Source of the DNA: Bimuria novae-zelandiae CBS 107.79
Taxonomy: Eukaryota > Ascomycota > Dothideomycetes > Pleosporales > Didymosphaeriaceae
Length of the DNA: 55,111 bases
Direction of reading: 5' to 3'
Assembly (NCBI GenBank): GCA_010015655.1
Contig: ML976663.1
Span: 1,349,853 to 1,404,963 of the forward strand
The translations under genes and the position numbers were made by a program. Shown piece by piece: positions 1-11,112 of this stretch. A model generated the notes under the pieces. The model had not been told where the DNA came from. It did no database searches and saw only the letters and a list, made by a program, of their open reading frames with translations. Position 1 is the first letter of the stretch; each line of letters begins with the position of its first letter.

Positions 1-668
1 TCTTACTCTGCGCCGCGCGCAAAAGCTTCTGTATATACTCCTTCCTCTCCACCATAGCCTTTTTCACGTACCCAGAAAGTGTAGTACGGCTGTTCGGCAG
101 GGCATGCAGCAGATCCATTCAATTCCATATCAGCAAGCTTCTGCTGCCCGACGACGTCGCCATCGCGAAGCTCAGATTATAAATAATTACCTAGTTAATA
201 TACGCCTTTAATAGCTCTAGTTCTTGCCATGGCGTATAAGAAACTCTAGATCCGGCGCCCGCAGCTCTTTTGAACAGATCTAATAAGAGGCTAGAAGTAG
301 GTGGCATAAGACCTCTATCTAGGTTAATAAAATGCGCCTTCTTAAGGTGGACAGCAATATAAGCAGTACTAGACTTAATATTAAAGAGGCAGGCGGCTGT
401 TCTCTCTCTATAGCATTTTTTATATATAAAGAAGGTCCTTCTGCTAGTCATATTATTATCCAGGTAACTCAACTCTGCGCCGTATCGCCATATTAATGCT
501 GCTTTGCGACCGCCTAGAGACTTAGATTTATGCCGCACGCGGTATCCTATACAATTAGCGACAAGGTGCGTCTTGCCATGCCACAGATTGGCCCAATCAA
601 TATCGAACTCCCTGCCACTATTACGGCCCGTAGGATACTCGTGAGGAGGATGGATAGACGGCGACGAC
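1..668 (-). pseudogene. hAT transposase N-terminal remnant
   Basis: This is a decayed transposase of the hAT superfamily, read on the minus strand and running off the left edge of the window. The open part (about 670 to 191) holds a BED-like zinc-finger region: a W-x2-YG-x-EL block, then FIYKKCYRER, and finally HLKKAH, matching the finger of fungal hAT transposases. One cysteine expected before KKC reads as tyrosine, which a G-to-A change would give. Past a stop near 191 the same protein continues with blocks such as MDLLHALPNSRTTLSGYVKK, which resemble the hAT segment after the finger, again broken by stops. No ATG starts the open stretch, and the DNA is TpA-rich as expected after RIP. The superfamily call rests on motif resemblance. 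Confidence 0.7.
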
Positions 669-947
669 AACGACGATTACGAGGAGCTAGCTAATAAAAA
701 AGCTCTCTAGGCGGCAGAGGCATAATACAGTATTAGTATTAATAGCTACGATAGCTGTGATGCTTAAGACAATTACGTAACATAGGAGGAACTTATCTAG
801 GAAGCAATTAACATGTCAAATTTAATAATAAACAAGATAAACGGACTAACAATTATATAGGGATAAGGGCGAAAGGTAGTCAGGGGCCGAAGCTCCGCAT
901 TTGCTCCATGTGGAGACAAACTACACCTAAAACAGCTAGATCTCTCA

Positions 948-991
948 GATCTATCAAATCCGCCACTCAGATCTATCAAATCCGCCACCCA
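948..991. repeat. Two-copy 22-bp tandem repeat
   Basis: The unit TCAGATCTATCAAATCCGCC plus two bases is present twice head to tail, and a degenerate third start follows. It lies between the hAT coding remnant and its presumed terminal region. No function is evident. Confidence 0.8.
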
Positions 992-1026
992 GAGCTCTAT
1001 TCACGCCTCCTTCCTAATTAGGAACC

Positions 1027-1150
1027 GTACAGCCGTACTACGGTTCAAAACGTGGTACGGTACGGTGTACGGTACGGTGGGCGCCTCACTACGGTACGTA
1101 CTGTCAAAAACCAACTACTGACCGTAGACTACTAACCGTAGTACGTACTG
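1027..1150. repeat. TACGGT-rich subterminal repeats of the hAT element
   Basis: The hexamer TACGGT/ACCGTA and its overlaps (CGGTACGGT, CCGTACTACGG, CTACGGTACG) recur many times on both strands in about 120 bp. Clustered short subterminal motifs are typical of hAT ends, where transposase binds. This probably marks the 5' end of the hAT element that begins the window. I could not fix the exact terminus or a target duplication. Confidence 0.55.
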
Positions 1151-1185
1151 TTGGACGCGCTGTGTGGAGGCACCTAAAACACTCG

Positions 1186-2096
1186 ATGGAGAGGGGCAGT
1201 TACGATGAAGAAAACGACACGAAGTTGGCGGAAGCGCTCCGCGCCCGGGTGAAGGACGCAATGGATGGAGTTCATGCGAATATGACTAGCTGGATGTCTG
1301 AGACACTATCAGCGCTGGACGCTGGTATAAGCCCGTTGCAAACCATGCGTTGCCTGTTCGGCGCTTTGTTCAGCCATGAGATGTTCCTGAACCCCGAGTC
1401 CTTATGTGGAGGACAATGCACACAATTGATGCTCGATTATGAGCTCATCAGACAGATCGGTAGGTTATTGTCTCCCCTCCAGGAACTGGACTAAGGTCTC
1501 CATGTTGTCACAATGATACTCTGGTTGCTAACCCAATCATAGAGAGTCCTCAAGCAGTACGCGATCGCGATAAACGATCAATGCGAGTGCTCTTCCAACA
1601 TAAAGAATTCTCGGAATCCGACCAACGCCGCATCACTCAACTCATAGATGCCTATTCAGCGTCCGTCCAACAACTCTGCCCAGAAATTGATCATGTTAAA
1701 CCCATGAACAACGTCAGATAATGGGCTACATACGCTGTGGAACTCAAGAAAGACCTTCTTACCAGCGCAAAGGACTACTGAGTCCATTGCGTCCCTCCCG
1801 GTACACGGTTTGACGCGACGTGGATGGATGCAGAGGACGAAATCGGCCGAATCGATGATGATCAAGACAAGCACCGCGGCCGGAAAGTTAAAGCTTGCTT
1901 TGCCCCGACTCTCTCGGCCCAGCCGGTGGACGATTTGAGTCCCAATACAAAGCTGGAGCACGCCATGGTCAAGAGCATCAACTTCTTTCCTTCAAATGAA
2001 GAGACGAAGAGTTTCAACGCGAACAACATCATAGCTAAGGCCGTTGTTCTACTAGGGGACTACCCAGATCCAGATGTGGTCCTCTATCGGTATTAA
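1186..2096 (+). pseudogene. Unknown protein gene with two in-frame stops
   Basis: No family recognised. The ATG at 1186 (MERGSYDEEN...) opens an exon ending at 1459. An intron (1460-1542, gtaggt...atcatag) joins in phase to ESPQAVRDRDKRS..., which reaches TAA at 1719. The frame then continues in coding-like composition (WATYAVELKKDLLTSAKDY) to a TGA at 1779 and on to RFDATWMDAEDEIGRIDD... ending at 2094-2096. The continuity across two stops suggests one gene broken by nonsense mutations. TAA could come from CAA and TGA from CGA by C-to-T change. The same frame stays open from 2145 to 2348, so the original gene may have been longer. A shorter intact product (158 codons with an upstream GTG, about 150 from the ATG) cannot be excluded. 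Confidence 0.5.
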
Positions 2097-2348
2097 TGGC
2101 CGCTACTGAGGCATAGTGGAGAAGCAGGTGTACACACGTCGCGCATGTCTCGCGTGGGTTTTCATTGCAGCCATCAGCCAGCACGAATAGAAGTGCTCAT
2201 GAAAGGGCGGTTACTACTCGGTCAGGGTTCTGGATATAGTTTTGCATTCAGTTTTGGTTTATACTTCTCCTTTTCTATAGGCTTTGTTCATGCGTTTCGC
2301 AGGTACATCTGGAAGTCCAAATTCAATTTTTTCCATTGCCTACCCTAA

Positions 2349-3130
2349 AATCGGATGTCTCCTAAGAACCGCTTGCCGTTAGATTGAGTCCCTCTTCACA
2401 GCCGCAGTTCTCTGGGGTAGTTCTCATACGGAAGTCTTGGATATAAACGTAGATGGGCTTTAAAATCAAGCAGGCATGCTTGCTATCTTCCAGCGCTGCG
2501 CCAGCGGCAGTTACGTCACGCCAAGACCGATCCGCAACACAGGTACGGTTCCCATATGCTTAACGCGAATGACACCGCTATATGTTATAAATTGTTGTCG
2601 GCTGATATTTATCTAGGAAACTAGCAAATATTCTCGCACCTACCAAACTACAGACACTCGATCAGCCTAAAAAGGAGCTATAAAGTCTCTTGAAAAATAA
2701 TATGCATTGGCGGGTGCTTTCAATACTGTGCCAAAGTTTGCACACCTTCACGCTCAAGTCATGGTAAGACTTGCCGTATGCTATATACACCTAATCCCTT
2801 TTTCACTCTTTTCTGGGTTGATATTTCCATTCAACCTCGTAATCCTGTGGGGTCATGCAGCGTGTACCGCACCTTCTTTTTATCACTGACACTCCATATT
2901 AAAACTGACACTAGTCTTCAAGGATTTTGTGCAGGTGTAGGTCCCTCAAACCTTTGCTTCAGCGTCGTACACTCTTGCCGCACCAAACCCTTCTCACCCT
3001 CGGTGTTTCTTTGCCCTCGCCGTTAAGCTCAGATCTTGAGCGACATGTCTGAGGCATAGCCTACTTGTAGGTCGGCGCGAATTCCAAGCCAACCCATCGC
3101 GAGCGCGACACGCAAGGCGACGCAGGATCG
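2349..3130. other. Intergenic stretch, nothing recognised
   Basis: About 780 bp between the broken unknown gene and the Hsp70-like gene. Small open frames occur, but none has recognisable motifs, coding-like composition or splice structure. Confidence 0.6.
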
Positions 3131-5188
3131 ATGCAACCTCGGCGCTCCAAGAAGCGCAGCAAGCCGTCCGGCTCAGCAGTGCAGCGAACCGCAAAATGTG
3201 TCAAAGCGTCTAATCTAGCTGCAGATGCGGCGGCACTTGATGCCACTCTACAGCGCCACGCCGCTACTCCTGACTTCACCGTTGCCATTGATCTGGGAAC
3301 GACCAAGACGGCCATTCGTTGGTGCGGGAAGGATACTCGCCCTGACACTTCGTTCGCTATTGAAAGCTGTTACGGTATAATTCCATCAGCTTCGATTCTA
3401 TCAGGTTCCATGCCTAGACTCTTGGCAGGATCCAACGTCTATATATATGTAGGATATCTCTACGATAGAGAAATCAACGCAGCCGTCTTCCCTTCCTCAC
3501 AAAAGCTTTCCGGCCGATTCTAGAAGCGGGAATCACCCCGTCAAGCACCAACAGAAGTGGCCTACCTCAAGCCATTGAATGGAGGACAGCGGCAAGTGAA
3601 GTGGCGCTGGGAGGTATGTATCATTTCCCACGCTGAGACTACCTTTGCAAAGAGGTAGCTTGATCGCGCCTCGTGTATCAAGTTGTAACACGGTCCGCAA
3701 TACCTCCCTCGTTCACCCATTGCTTTTGAAAGACACTGCTAACGAGAAACCTCATAATATAGGTAGAAAGGTCTCTCCGAAGTCCTTTCACCGAAAATAG
3801 CTATGAGACGCCGTTTCCGATCGTTAGGCGCATGAAGCTGCTATTTGACACAACCTCTCAAGGAGCCAGCGTTCGGGATGCACTACAAGAAGTCATGCAG
3901 CCCTTATACGATGACGAAACAATTGCTGTGCCATTCCACGCTGTACGAGATTTCTTGATATGCATCTTCAACCACTGCAAGCAACAGCTTGCTTATCAAG
4001 GATACATTAAGAGCAGCACGGGTAAGATTGTTCATATCTTGTGTCATCTCCAGATCGAAACTGACACGGGGTAATGGAAGCCGCCTTTGGAATACCCGTC
4101 TGCTGGAAGTTACCCTTCATTCACGCCCATATGGAGGATTGCATGAAGGAAGCCATGTTACATACAGAATTTGGTATCACGAATGGAGTGCAGTCGCCGG
4201 CACTGTTCTTCGTCAATGAGGCCGAAGCTTCGGCCATATATGCACTGGATAAGGTCGATCTTTACTTCAGGCATGATGAGGTGGTTCTGCTCATCGACTG
4301 TAGTGGAGGCACCGCCGATGCTATACTGTTCCAAGTCGGGAACGAGAATCCGTTCCGCATGACGAAAATCATCGGCGAACCCAAAGGTAAGAACAACACA
4401 CCTACTAATTTGCGAGCTAACCATCACACAACAGGCATTCTAGTTGGCGGATGCGACATCAACGATCGGTTATTCGAGTTTGTCATGCGTGAAATATCCA
4501 AGAACCGGAGTTGTTTCTTTTCGATAGCGAGACCCTCACAGCGATCATCAAGGATCATGTCATAAAGAGCTTCGAAGAGGTGGACAAGAGGCAATTCGAC
4601 ATTGGGAAAAAGGTCGATAGGTACGGCTACATGATCCCCGCCTTGAAAGCAAGCGCAAGCAATCCACACATCACGATGGGCTTGTTTTCATTGAGTCACG
4701 AAGAGATGGTCGCAATATTCAGACCCACACTGGAAGCTATCGCGATCTTGATGGAGACAACTCTGGAGCAGGCCACTATGGAGAAGCTCGATGTGCACAA
4801 GGTCATGCTTCTGGGTGGTCTCGGAGATACACCGGCTTTGCGAACCTTCCTTGAGATGCGTCTCTACAGGGTGAACAATGACAATGATTCGGACTTGGAG
4901 CTCATCCGAGCGCCAAGGTAATTAGAATGTTAACAGACATCATACATGTAGCTTACCCTCCGCGACATGAGCGACAATCTCAAGAAAATGGTCAAAACCA
5001 TATACTTCCAGGAAAACATGTTTCACTTCTGGGATCAGACCGCGTTCCGGAAGGCGCTGCGAGTTTTCCCAGAGGCCAAAGCAATGCGTCACGTTGATGT
5101 GGATATCAGACACCTAGAATATGCAAAGGAGCCTCTTCAAAGATTTGTCAGGGAGCCAGGACTTTACAAGGAGCTTCAAGAACTCTAA
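3131..5188 (+). pseudogene. Hsp70/actin-fold ATPase, HSPA12-like, frameshifted
   Basis: The product resembles the divergent Hsp70-like proteins that are numerous in filamentous fungi. Residues 50-60 hold the phosphate-1 loop VAIDLGTTKT. Later come a VNEAEASAIYAL block and the phosphate-2 region LLIDCSGGTADAILFQV, and near the end VMLLGGLGDTPALRTFLE. Introns inferred from splice and branch sites: 3449-3523 (weak; it removes an in-frame TAG), 3614-3762 (GCTAAC branch), 4022-4080 (CTGAC), 4387-4434 and 4918-4971. Between VMREISK (about 4500) and LFLFDSETL (4511) the frame changes by one base with no usable intron, so either a base is missing or the gene is broken. The usual C-terminal AVARGA-like segment is not evident. 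The adenosine loop and chaperone partner are not identifiable. Confidence 0.7.
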
Positions 5189-5209
5189 ATCGGCGTCAAT
5201 GAAGCTCAG

Positions 5210-6428
5210 ATGGTCAAGGCGAAGTCCAAAACCGATGACGGCTACAGTGGGGTGCTGATGCGCCCGCAACATGTTCCTTTCACTATGAACACCCTCGTGC
5301 TCCGCACTCGCGGCTTGCGTACTCTCCAACGAATGCCTATCCGCAACGTAGTGTTCACGCCCTGGGTTCACACCAAGAACCCTCATCCTTACTATCGGCG
5401 CTGCACTGGTCCTATTCCAGGTGGTGTTTTAGAGACTGTCGTCACTCCTGAAATGATGCGCTTGGCCAAAGCCATACCAGGTAGGTTTTGTCGAAAAATC
5501 TGCAATATAGGGACTAACATGGCAAGCCGCTGCACAGGAGGAGCACAAACCTAGAAAGCGGAAGGCTTATCACTCTATGGTGACGACTACAACCCCGGTA
5601 GGGCTGTAGTCTCGGTGGAGCTAGCACGGAAGCAATCTCTTCGATCGGCTCGGATACAAGAGAAGACACCTAAGGAAGCATTACAAACCCCGGTAGTTTC
5701 ACCAGTGAGCTCATCTGAGAAGCCGTCGACATGCTTTCGCTCCCTTGATCTACTAGCTGAACTGTAAGTGGTTTTCTTACGGCGATTGAGTCACTAAATC
5801 TTCTTGGTTTATTGGTCAGAACTGACTTTTGCCTCATAGGAGAAATCGTATCTACTACTGGACATTCCACAAGGATGGTCCCACCCATCCTTCTACGCGA
5901 GCTCCCACCTCCGCTTACCACGAGAATCACCAATTTGCTCCTCCACTATGGCTCCATTCATCGCTTGCGTTTGTCCTGGTGAACAGACAGATTAATCAAG
6001 AAGCGCTTGGATTGTACTGTGCGCAGAACACGTTCGTCTTCTACTATCCTCTTCAAGCAACGATGTTCTTGCATGCCCTCACTTAAGAGCGCGCCTCCCA
6101 TATGAAAACAATTGAGCTTTGGTACATACCTTCTTACAACCAAGGCGGCTCGAATCTCTTCGATCTTACGGTCTCCCAACTCTCCCAGCTACCGGACCTA
6201 GCAAAACTGGTCTTATTGCTGGACGGGACATTTGCGTCTAAAATCCGCGGTTCGTGGTCTTTCTTGGGGTCAAGGGCAATACCAGTCAATGAAGAACTCG
6301 TCGAAATGAACCGCAAGGGTGTCAAGGTTACTGTTCGGTGTCCTGAGGCAGACACGACTCTCTTTCACCTTCTCGATGACAAGGGCAATGAAACACCCCG
6401 GGAACATGTGCGGTACATGGCCACCTAG
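5210..6428 (+). pseudogene. F-box-like (2EXR-type) fungal protein, broken
   Basis: The core motif is FRSLDLLAEL joined by an intron (5764-5839, CTGAC branch) to RNRIYYWTF. LAFVLVNRQINQEALGLYC and NTFVFYY follow. This is the pattern of fungal proteins with an F-box-like LPxELRNxIY segment followed by CRQIxxEA and a YxxNxF block. An upstream exon from ATG 5210 with intron 5481-5526 (CTAAC branch) may belong to the same gene, but it enters the core only through a one-base shift in the CCCC run at 5593-5596. In the core frame a TAA at 6084-6086 (probable former CAA) interrupts the protein, after which ERASHMKTIELWYIPSYNQG continues to 6428. Both lesions point to a pseudogene. The start is uncertain. 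Confidence 0.65.
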
Positions 6429-7326
6429 AGGCAGGATATTACACGTGCGCGGCAAATGCAGCGAGGCACAGAACTAGTGCAGCAGAGGTTGAATGGAGAG
6501 CGGTAGAGCAACTACCTTCTGCATGCAGTACCTTAGCGTACTCTGAAAATGGCGTACGGAATTTTCAGCCTGTGCATGGCTTCGGACGAGATAATGTAGC
6601 ATGCTTGATCTTCGCCATAGATGGACAAAATGCAGATCAGATGCCAAGCCCAGATAGGTGTGGTACGTCCTCGGAGAGCTCCAATCAAAGGAGTTTTCGC
6701 AGTCAATCGTTCAGAAGTAGATGATGAGAAATAGAGAGTGGTTCTAGCTCAACACGAGCTTCGAATTATTTGTGATGATGCGTGCATGAACTAAATCTTT
6801 AATTATCTCAGATGCTAGGGACTTCTCTATGATTGGTCGGTTATTTACAGCGTGCAGCCATGGAGCGTCGAACTAACCACTAATGCGCCTGCTTTTCTCC
6901 GTCAGCCCTCGGGCCGATCGGCTTGGTTGCTCGTTTTGTCAGAGTCCGTCCTCAACACACCATTTCTGGGCATTTTACTACCCCAGCTTCTCTGTTGCCT
7001 CCATGGGTGGGAACGCTTCTCGGCGTAAGCGCCCAGGCACGACAAATTAAGCGGCCACTCCCGCATCCTTTCCGCTGCCGATCCCCTGACGATGGGGGCC
7101 AGTTTTAGACCATTACCCTGGTACCGTCGACTTATAGGCCTGATACGAGCTTATGTGCGTTGAAATGACCGCGCAAATAGATGGATCACCGTTCGAGCTC
7201 GCAAGGGTGTCTTATCGCCATCAGCTGAGATGAAGAGCTGAGTATAAACGTCCTGCTGTTCCGTGACCAACAACGACCCGCACGTCACAAATCAGTTGCC
7301 TTCCATATTGTGCTATTGTATTCATC
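6429..7326. other. Intergenic stretch upstream of membrane-protein gene
   Basis: About 900 bp with no frame showing coding signal. The last few hundred bases should contain the promoter of the gene at 7327, but I saw no clear core element. Confidence 0.6.
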
Positions 7327-9732
7327 ATGAGTGCCATTATCAATTCCGACAATGGAAGCTATGATGTCCATCTCGGGTTCTGGATCAACTGGTCGGCCGG
7401 GAAGATGCGCGGCGCGACTTTTACGACAACAAAAGAGAGCGGTGGTTTGCTGATTGCGTTCATTGCTTTGTACGTAAGTACAAGCGGAAGGAGCTTCTGG
7501 CGCGTGAGCTGCTTTCTTCTCCACCGACTGTTCTCTTCACATGTTCCCATGGATGGGCTGCATCATCAACGCCAAGTTATCCTGAGGAACGCGGACACTG
7601 CTGCGCAAGGGATGATGACCCTGATCTACGCTCTCAAATGGAGAAGGAAAGCGTCTCGGCCATTTCGACGCGTCTTACCTGTGCTGGTCTATGCTGTCAT
7701 CATTTTTGCGGCTTTCACCGCGTCTGGTAAGACCAAATCCATGCTACAATCTAGAAACCTGATCTGACCAAATATGCAGGTCTCTTTTCATCGCAAATCA
7801 CTACCAACACTGCAAACGAAGTTCTACTTACGGGAAAGAACTGCGGGATCTTGTATCGCGGTGCAGCAACCGAGGAGATGCAGGAAATATATATGCGAAC
7901 GAGTGATCTGAACGAGCAGTACGCGACCCAACGCAGCGCAGCCTACCTCAATTACGCCTCCCAGTGCTACCCAAGCTCACGTGCTGAGCAGTCGGAGAAC
8001 TGTCGGCCGTACATCAAACCCAAGCTCAATTACACGATAACCGGGAACGCTCCCTGCCCTTTCGATGACACAATGTGTTTGCTCAAGTCCGGAAACCTGG
8101 TAATGGAAACGGCTTTGCTCGATAGTCAGGAAGATTTTGGTATCAATTCACCCAAGAAAAGACGCTTCGGGTTTCGAGTGAAGGCGCAGTGTGCACCGCT
8201 GGTGACAGAAGGCTTCAGCAAGATCCACCAACCCGAAGATCCTCAGTACGACCCCAGTGTTCGATTCTACTATGGAGAGGCACTTGGGGTTATGTCTCAC
8301 AGGGACAAGACCTTCACTTATCAGGTACCTTACAATGTTTCAACCCGCAGCGTTGCGAACTACACATCTATGCAGACTCCAAACCCAGACTTCATTATTG
8401 GGTAAGTTCTTGTGCTACTTTTGGGTCCCACATCTAACGAACAAATTAGCACCGTAACTGACCAGTTTTTTACGCCAATTCCTCGGCTTCAGCGGAACGA
8501 CAGCGACGCTACGTTACTGTTTCTCAGCGCTCCGGGCGTAATATTCACCAAACAAATCGATGATCCTTGGTTTGCTGCACACAAAATCGTCCAAGGAGCG
8601 AAGTTATACTATGGAAACGACACCCAAGGTACTTCACCCTATGAGCGCGACGCACCTGTAGGCGTCATGGGTTGTATATCGCAGTACCAATTCTGTAATC
8701 CTACTCTACCCGCCGAGTCTCAGTGCGAGCCGTTTGCCTCCTCAAACACCAGCTACTGGGATTCCGATGAAAAGCTCTGGCCCGAGAAGAAGGATCAAGA
8801 GTTTGTGAAGTGGGGGAAGAATATCATCTATGCTTCTCTCGCTCTGGCGCCCAACAGTGCGTATACTACAGCGGGAATCAGTGCGCTGTTGGTGAGAGCA
8901 AACTTGAAGGCAGGCGTGCTGAGCGCAGAGGTTCCAAAGAACCAGTGGCAGCTTGAGGTGGCGCATTCGTTTGAGGTCATGCTAGCCTCACTGCAAGGCT
9001 CGTTTGTGGACAATACGAATGGCCCACTTTCTCCGGAATATGCACCGGCATTTGCGCGGCCGAATGACACAGCCTGGCGGTACATCTGCGAGAACCAAGT
9101 AAATCTGTGCTCTCGATACACATGTGTGCATCGGCTGACAAAACATCTAGAAAATCGTGAGCGCACTGTATTACTCATTCAGTGTTCTGGGTCTCGCTAT
9201 CATCCTCGTGCTCGGCGGCATATTCATCATTCTTGAGAACGCCCTCGAGGCATTCGTAAACTGGCTCGACAAGCGACGTAGCCGACGGGACGATCCCAAG
9301 AAAACATATGCACGTCTTGAGTGGCAATCTAATACTACTCTGCAGCTTCACCGTCTCGCATACGAAGAGGCTGGGTATGGTACATGGCAGGATTGCGCCG
9401 GGTCTCTGCCGGTCACACTGCCCGGAGAGAAATTGGGGATGCTGGACCTGCGAGACCAGAAGCACCCGAAGATACAACACGCTGGATACAGGTTGCGGAC
9501 GGTAATAACTGATCGGACGATGGTTGATTCAGAAACCTCTAGCCCCAAAGATGTCGACGTTGATAACAGGAGATTGGAGAGCCAGGAAGAGCACGTGCCG
9601 ACGCGGGAGAGCATGCGCATATCGCCAGTGTCGTCGCTGCGGCACAGCGAAGAGGGTCAACACCAGCAGGTAGTCACCAGTACAGACAGACAGGCCGAGA
9701 GTGACTACCAACAGGAGCAAAGAGTCGCTTAG
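7327..9732 (+). CDS. Fungal multi-pass membrane protein of unknown function
   Basis: This belongs to an uncharacterised family common in filamentous ascomycetes, recognised by an N-terminal VHLGFWINWS...GATFTTT block and a following hydrophobic segment. Four exons join in frame: 7327-7726, 7780-8401, 8450-9098 and 9151-9732. All three introns are 48-53 nt with CTGAC or CTAAC branch sites. Hydrophobic segments lie near residues 37-53 (GGLLIAFIALYV), about 115-135 (VLPVLVYAVIIFAAF) and near the C-terminal third (YYSFSVLGLAIILVLGGIFIIL). Between the second and third is a long loop with many cysteines and several N-x-S/T sites (NYT, NVS, NDT, NTS), suggesting a glycosylated external domain. A charged, disordered tail follows the last membrane segment. 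All exons stay open, unlike the genes to its left. Function unknown. Confidence 0.85.
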
Positions 9733-9868
9733 ATACTATCGTATAGAAATTCCAACTATTGTTACTGTCCGCTTCTTAGTCTCGCGAGTTCCAAGAACGA
9801 AAGTCATCTAGTGTATTATGCGAGTCCCCATTAGCTCGTCTATCATGCGCTCGTACTGTTCCTTGCAG

Positions 9869-10950
9869 TTATTTTCCTCTCATGGACCGCCACCAGCTCG
9901 CCTGTTGCTCCACCCGTCCTTGCTCTTCGACCAACCAGCCCCATTTTTGCCAGAACCACGGCAGCACCTCCCAGTTCCTCCGATCCCACGGTAGCCCCTC
10001 CTCTTTACCACGCGACCTCCAAACTACCATGCCGCCGATCAAGATGTCCCTTTTGAGCTCCGAGCGATTGTATGCCGGAGGATCCATCGAAGCTAATGTG
10101 ATAGCACGCTCACGGAACCATGGTAAAGGTACAGTGTCTATAAATGGGTGGTGCGGGTACCGCAGTTGAGCTAGTGTTGGGTATAGATCGGGAGGTACAC
10201 GCTGCAAAGCGATGGTAGACGATGGGGGCATTAATAACGGCGAGTACCAAGGCGATTGGCAGGTCGGCGTCATCATCTCTTCGATACTCAACCCAATCTT
10301 CATACAGTTATAAAATATGACCTCGATCTGCGACTGGCGGCTCAAGAAGATGCCGTCCAGCGTTGGGTTCGGAAGCGGGTAGATAGCGCTTGGAGGATTG
10401 TTACTTGTGAGCGTCTTCCAGTTGCCTGTTGCCCATGAAACTGAGCGCCTTTTCTTCTCCAGCGTCAAGGTTGTTTCTTTTTCTAGCTTTAGCACACGGA
10501 GACCGGCGATCAGGATCTTGCTCATGTCTGGCTTTTCTTGGAGCGCGAAATTGACGAGCTCGTCAAGATCTGGCGAGTCGTCATCCTTGAAGAGGTTCTT
10601 CAGATCCGCAAATGATGAATCAGGTTTGGGCAATGGCGGAATCTCATCGTACGCATCAAGATCCAAGCCACTCAAATCTTCAATGATGCGACCAGACGAA
10701 AATTCAGAGGTGTCCTTATATGCGCTGGTACTTTCATCTTGCTGTTGCCATGCTGTTACCTGATGTTCGAGCTGTTCTAGACGTTCCTTACGTCTTTCGC
10801 CTACACAAACATGAGCTTCAGAGTGCTTATCGCGACAGGATACCACAAACGGTAAGCTTTTTGAGCAGCTCTGTTCTGATTGCGCCGTTTCTCCGTCATC
10901 CTGCGCTTGTAGGGAGGCTTCTTCTTTGGCTGATGAGTGGCGTCGTCCAT
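9869..10950 (-). CDS. bZIP transcription factor with DUF3425 domain
   Basis: A 343-residue DNA-binding regulator, probably nuclear. Exon 1 (10950-10851) and exon 2 (10800-9869) flank a 50-nt intron whose removal joins the basic region: RRNQNRAAQKAY continues as RERRKERLEQLEHQ. N26, A28, A29 and R34 match the Yap-like contact pattern N-x-A-A-x4-R, followed by a short leucine-zipper-like heptad. The C-terminal half is a DUF3425 domain: HHPFIDTVPLPWFRERAI, then MVVWRSRGKEEGLPWDRRNWE and FWQKWGWL. An open frame extends upstream into the neighbouring transposon, but only the ATG at 10950 with this intron gives a complete basic region. It converges with the gene ending at 9732. A transposon starts 163 bp upstream of the ATG and may have displaced its promoter. 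Confidence 0.88.
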
Positions 10951-11112
10951 AATGAATTTGCCCGGATATGCACGTAAGCCAGTCGTGAGATTTAAAGTTG
11001 GTGCAACTGTAATAATTTGTGGGAGAAAAGAAGGCGATGTTGCTCAACGGGATGCGGTTCTGCCAATGGCAGTCGGATGGCTGACGAGAGCCAGTCTTCC
11101 ATTTTGGGTATA
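10951..11112. promoter_or_regulatory. Remaining native upstream region of the bZIP gene
   Basis: Only about 160 bp separate the bZIP start from the TA where the Fot1-like element inserted. Its original continuation appears to be 18967-19217, on the far side of the transposon block. No TATA box or operator could be called with confidence. Confidence 0.4.

Noticed and set aside
3449..3523. TAG at 3521 as a nonsense mutation in the Hsp70-like gene
   Set aside because: A 75-nt phase-0 intron (gtagga...ttctag) can remove it, so it is not counted as damage. The intron is weak, and the point stays open.
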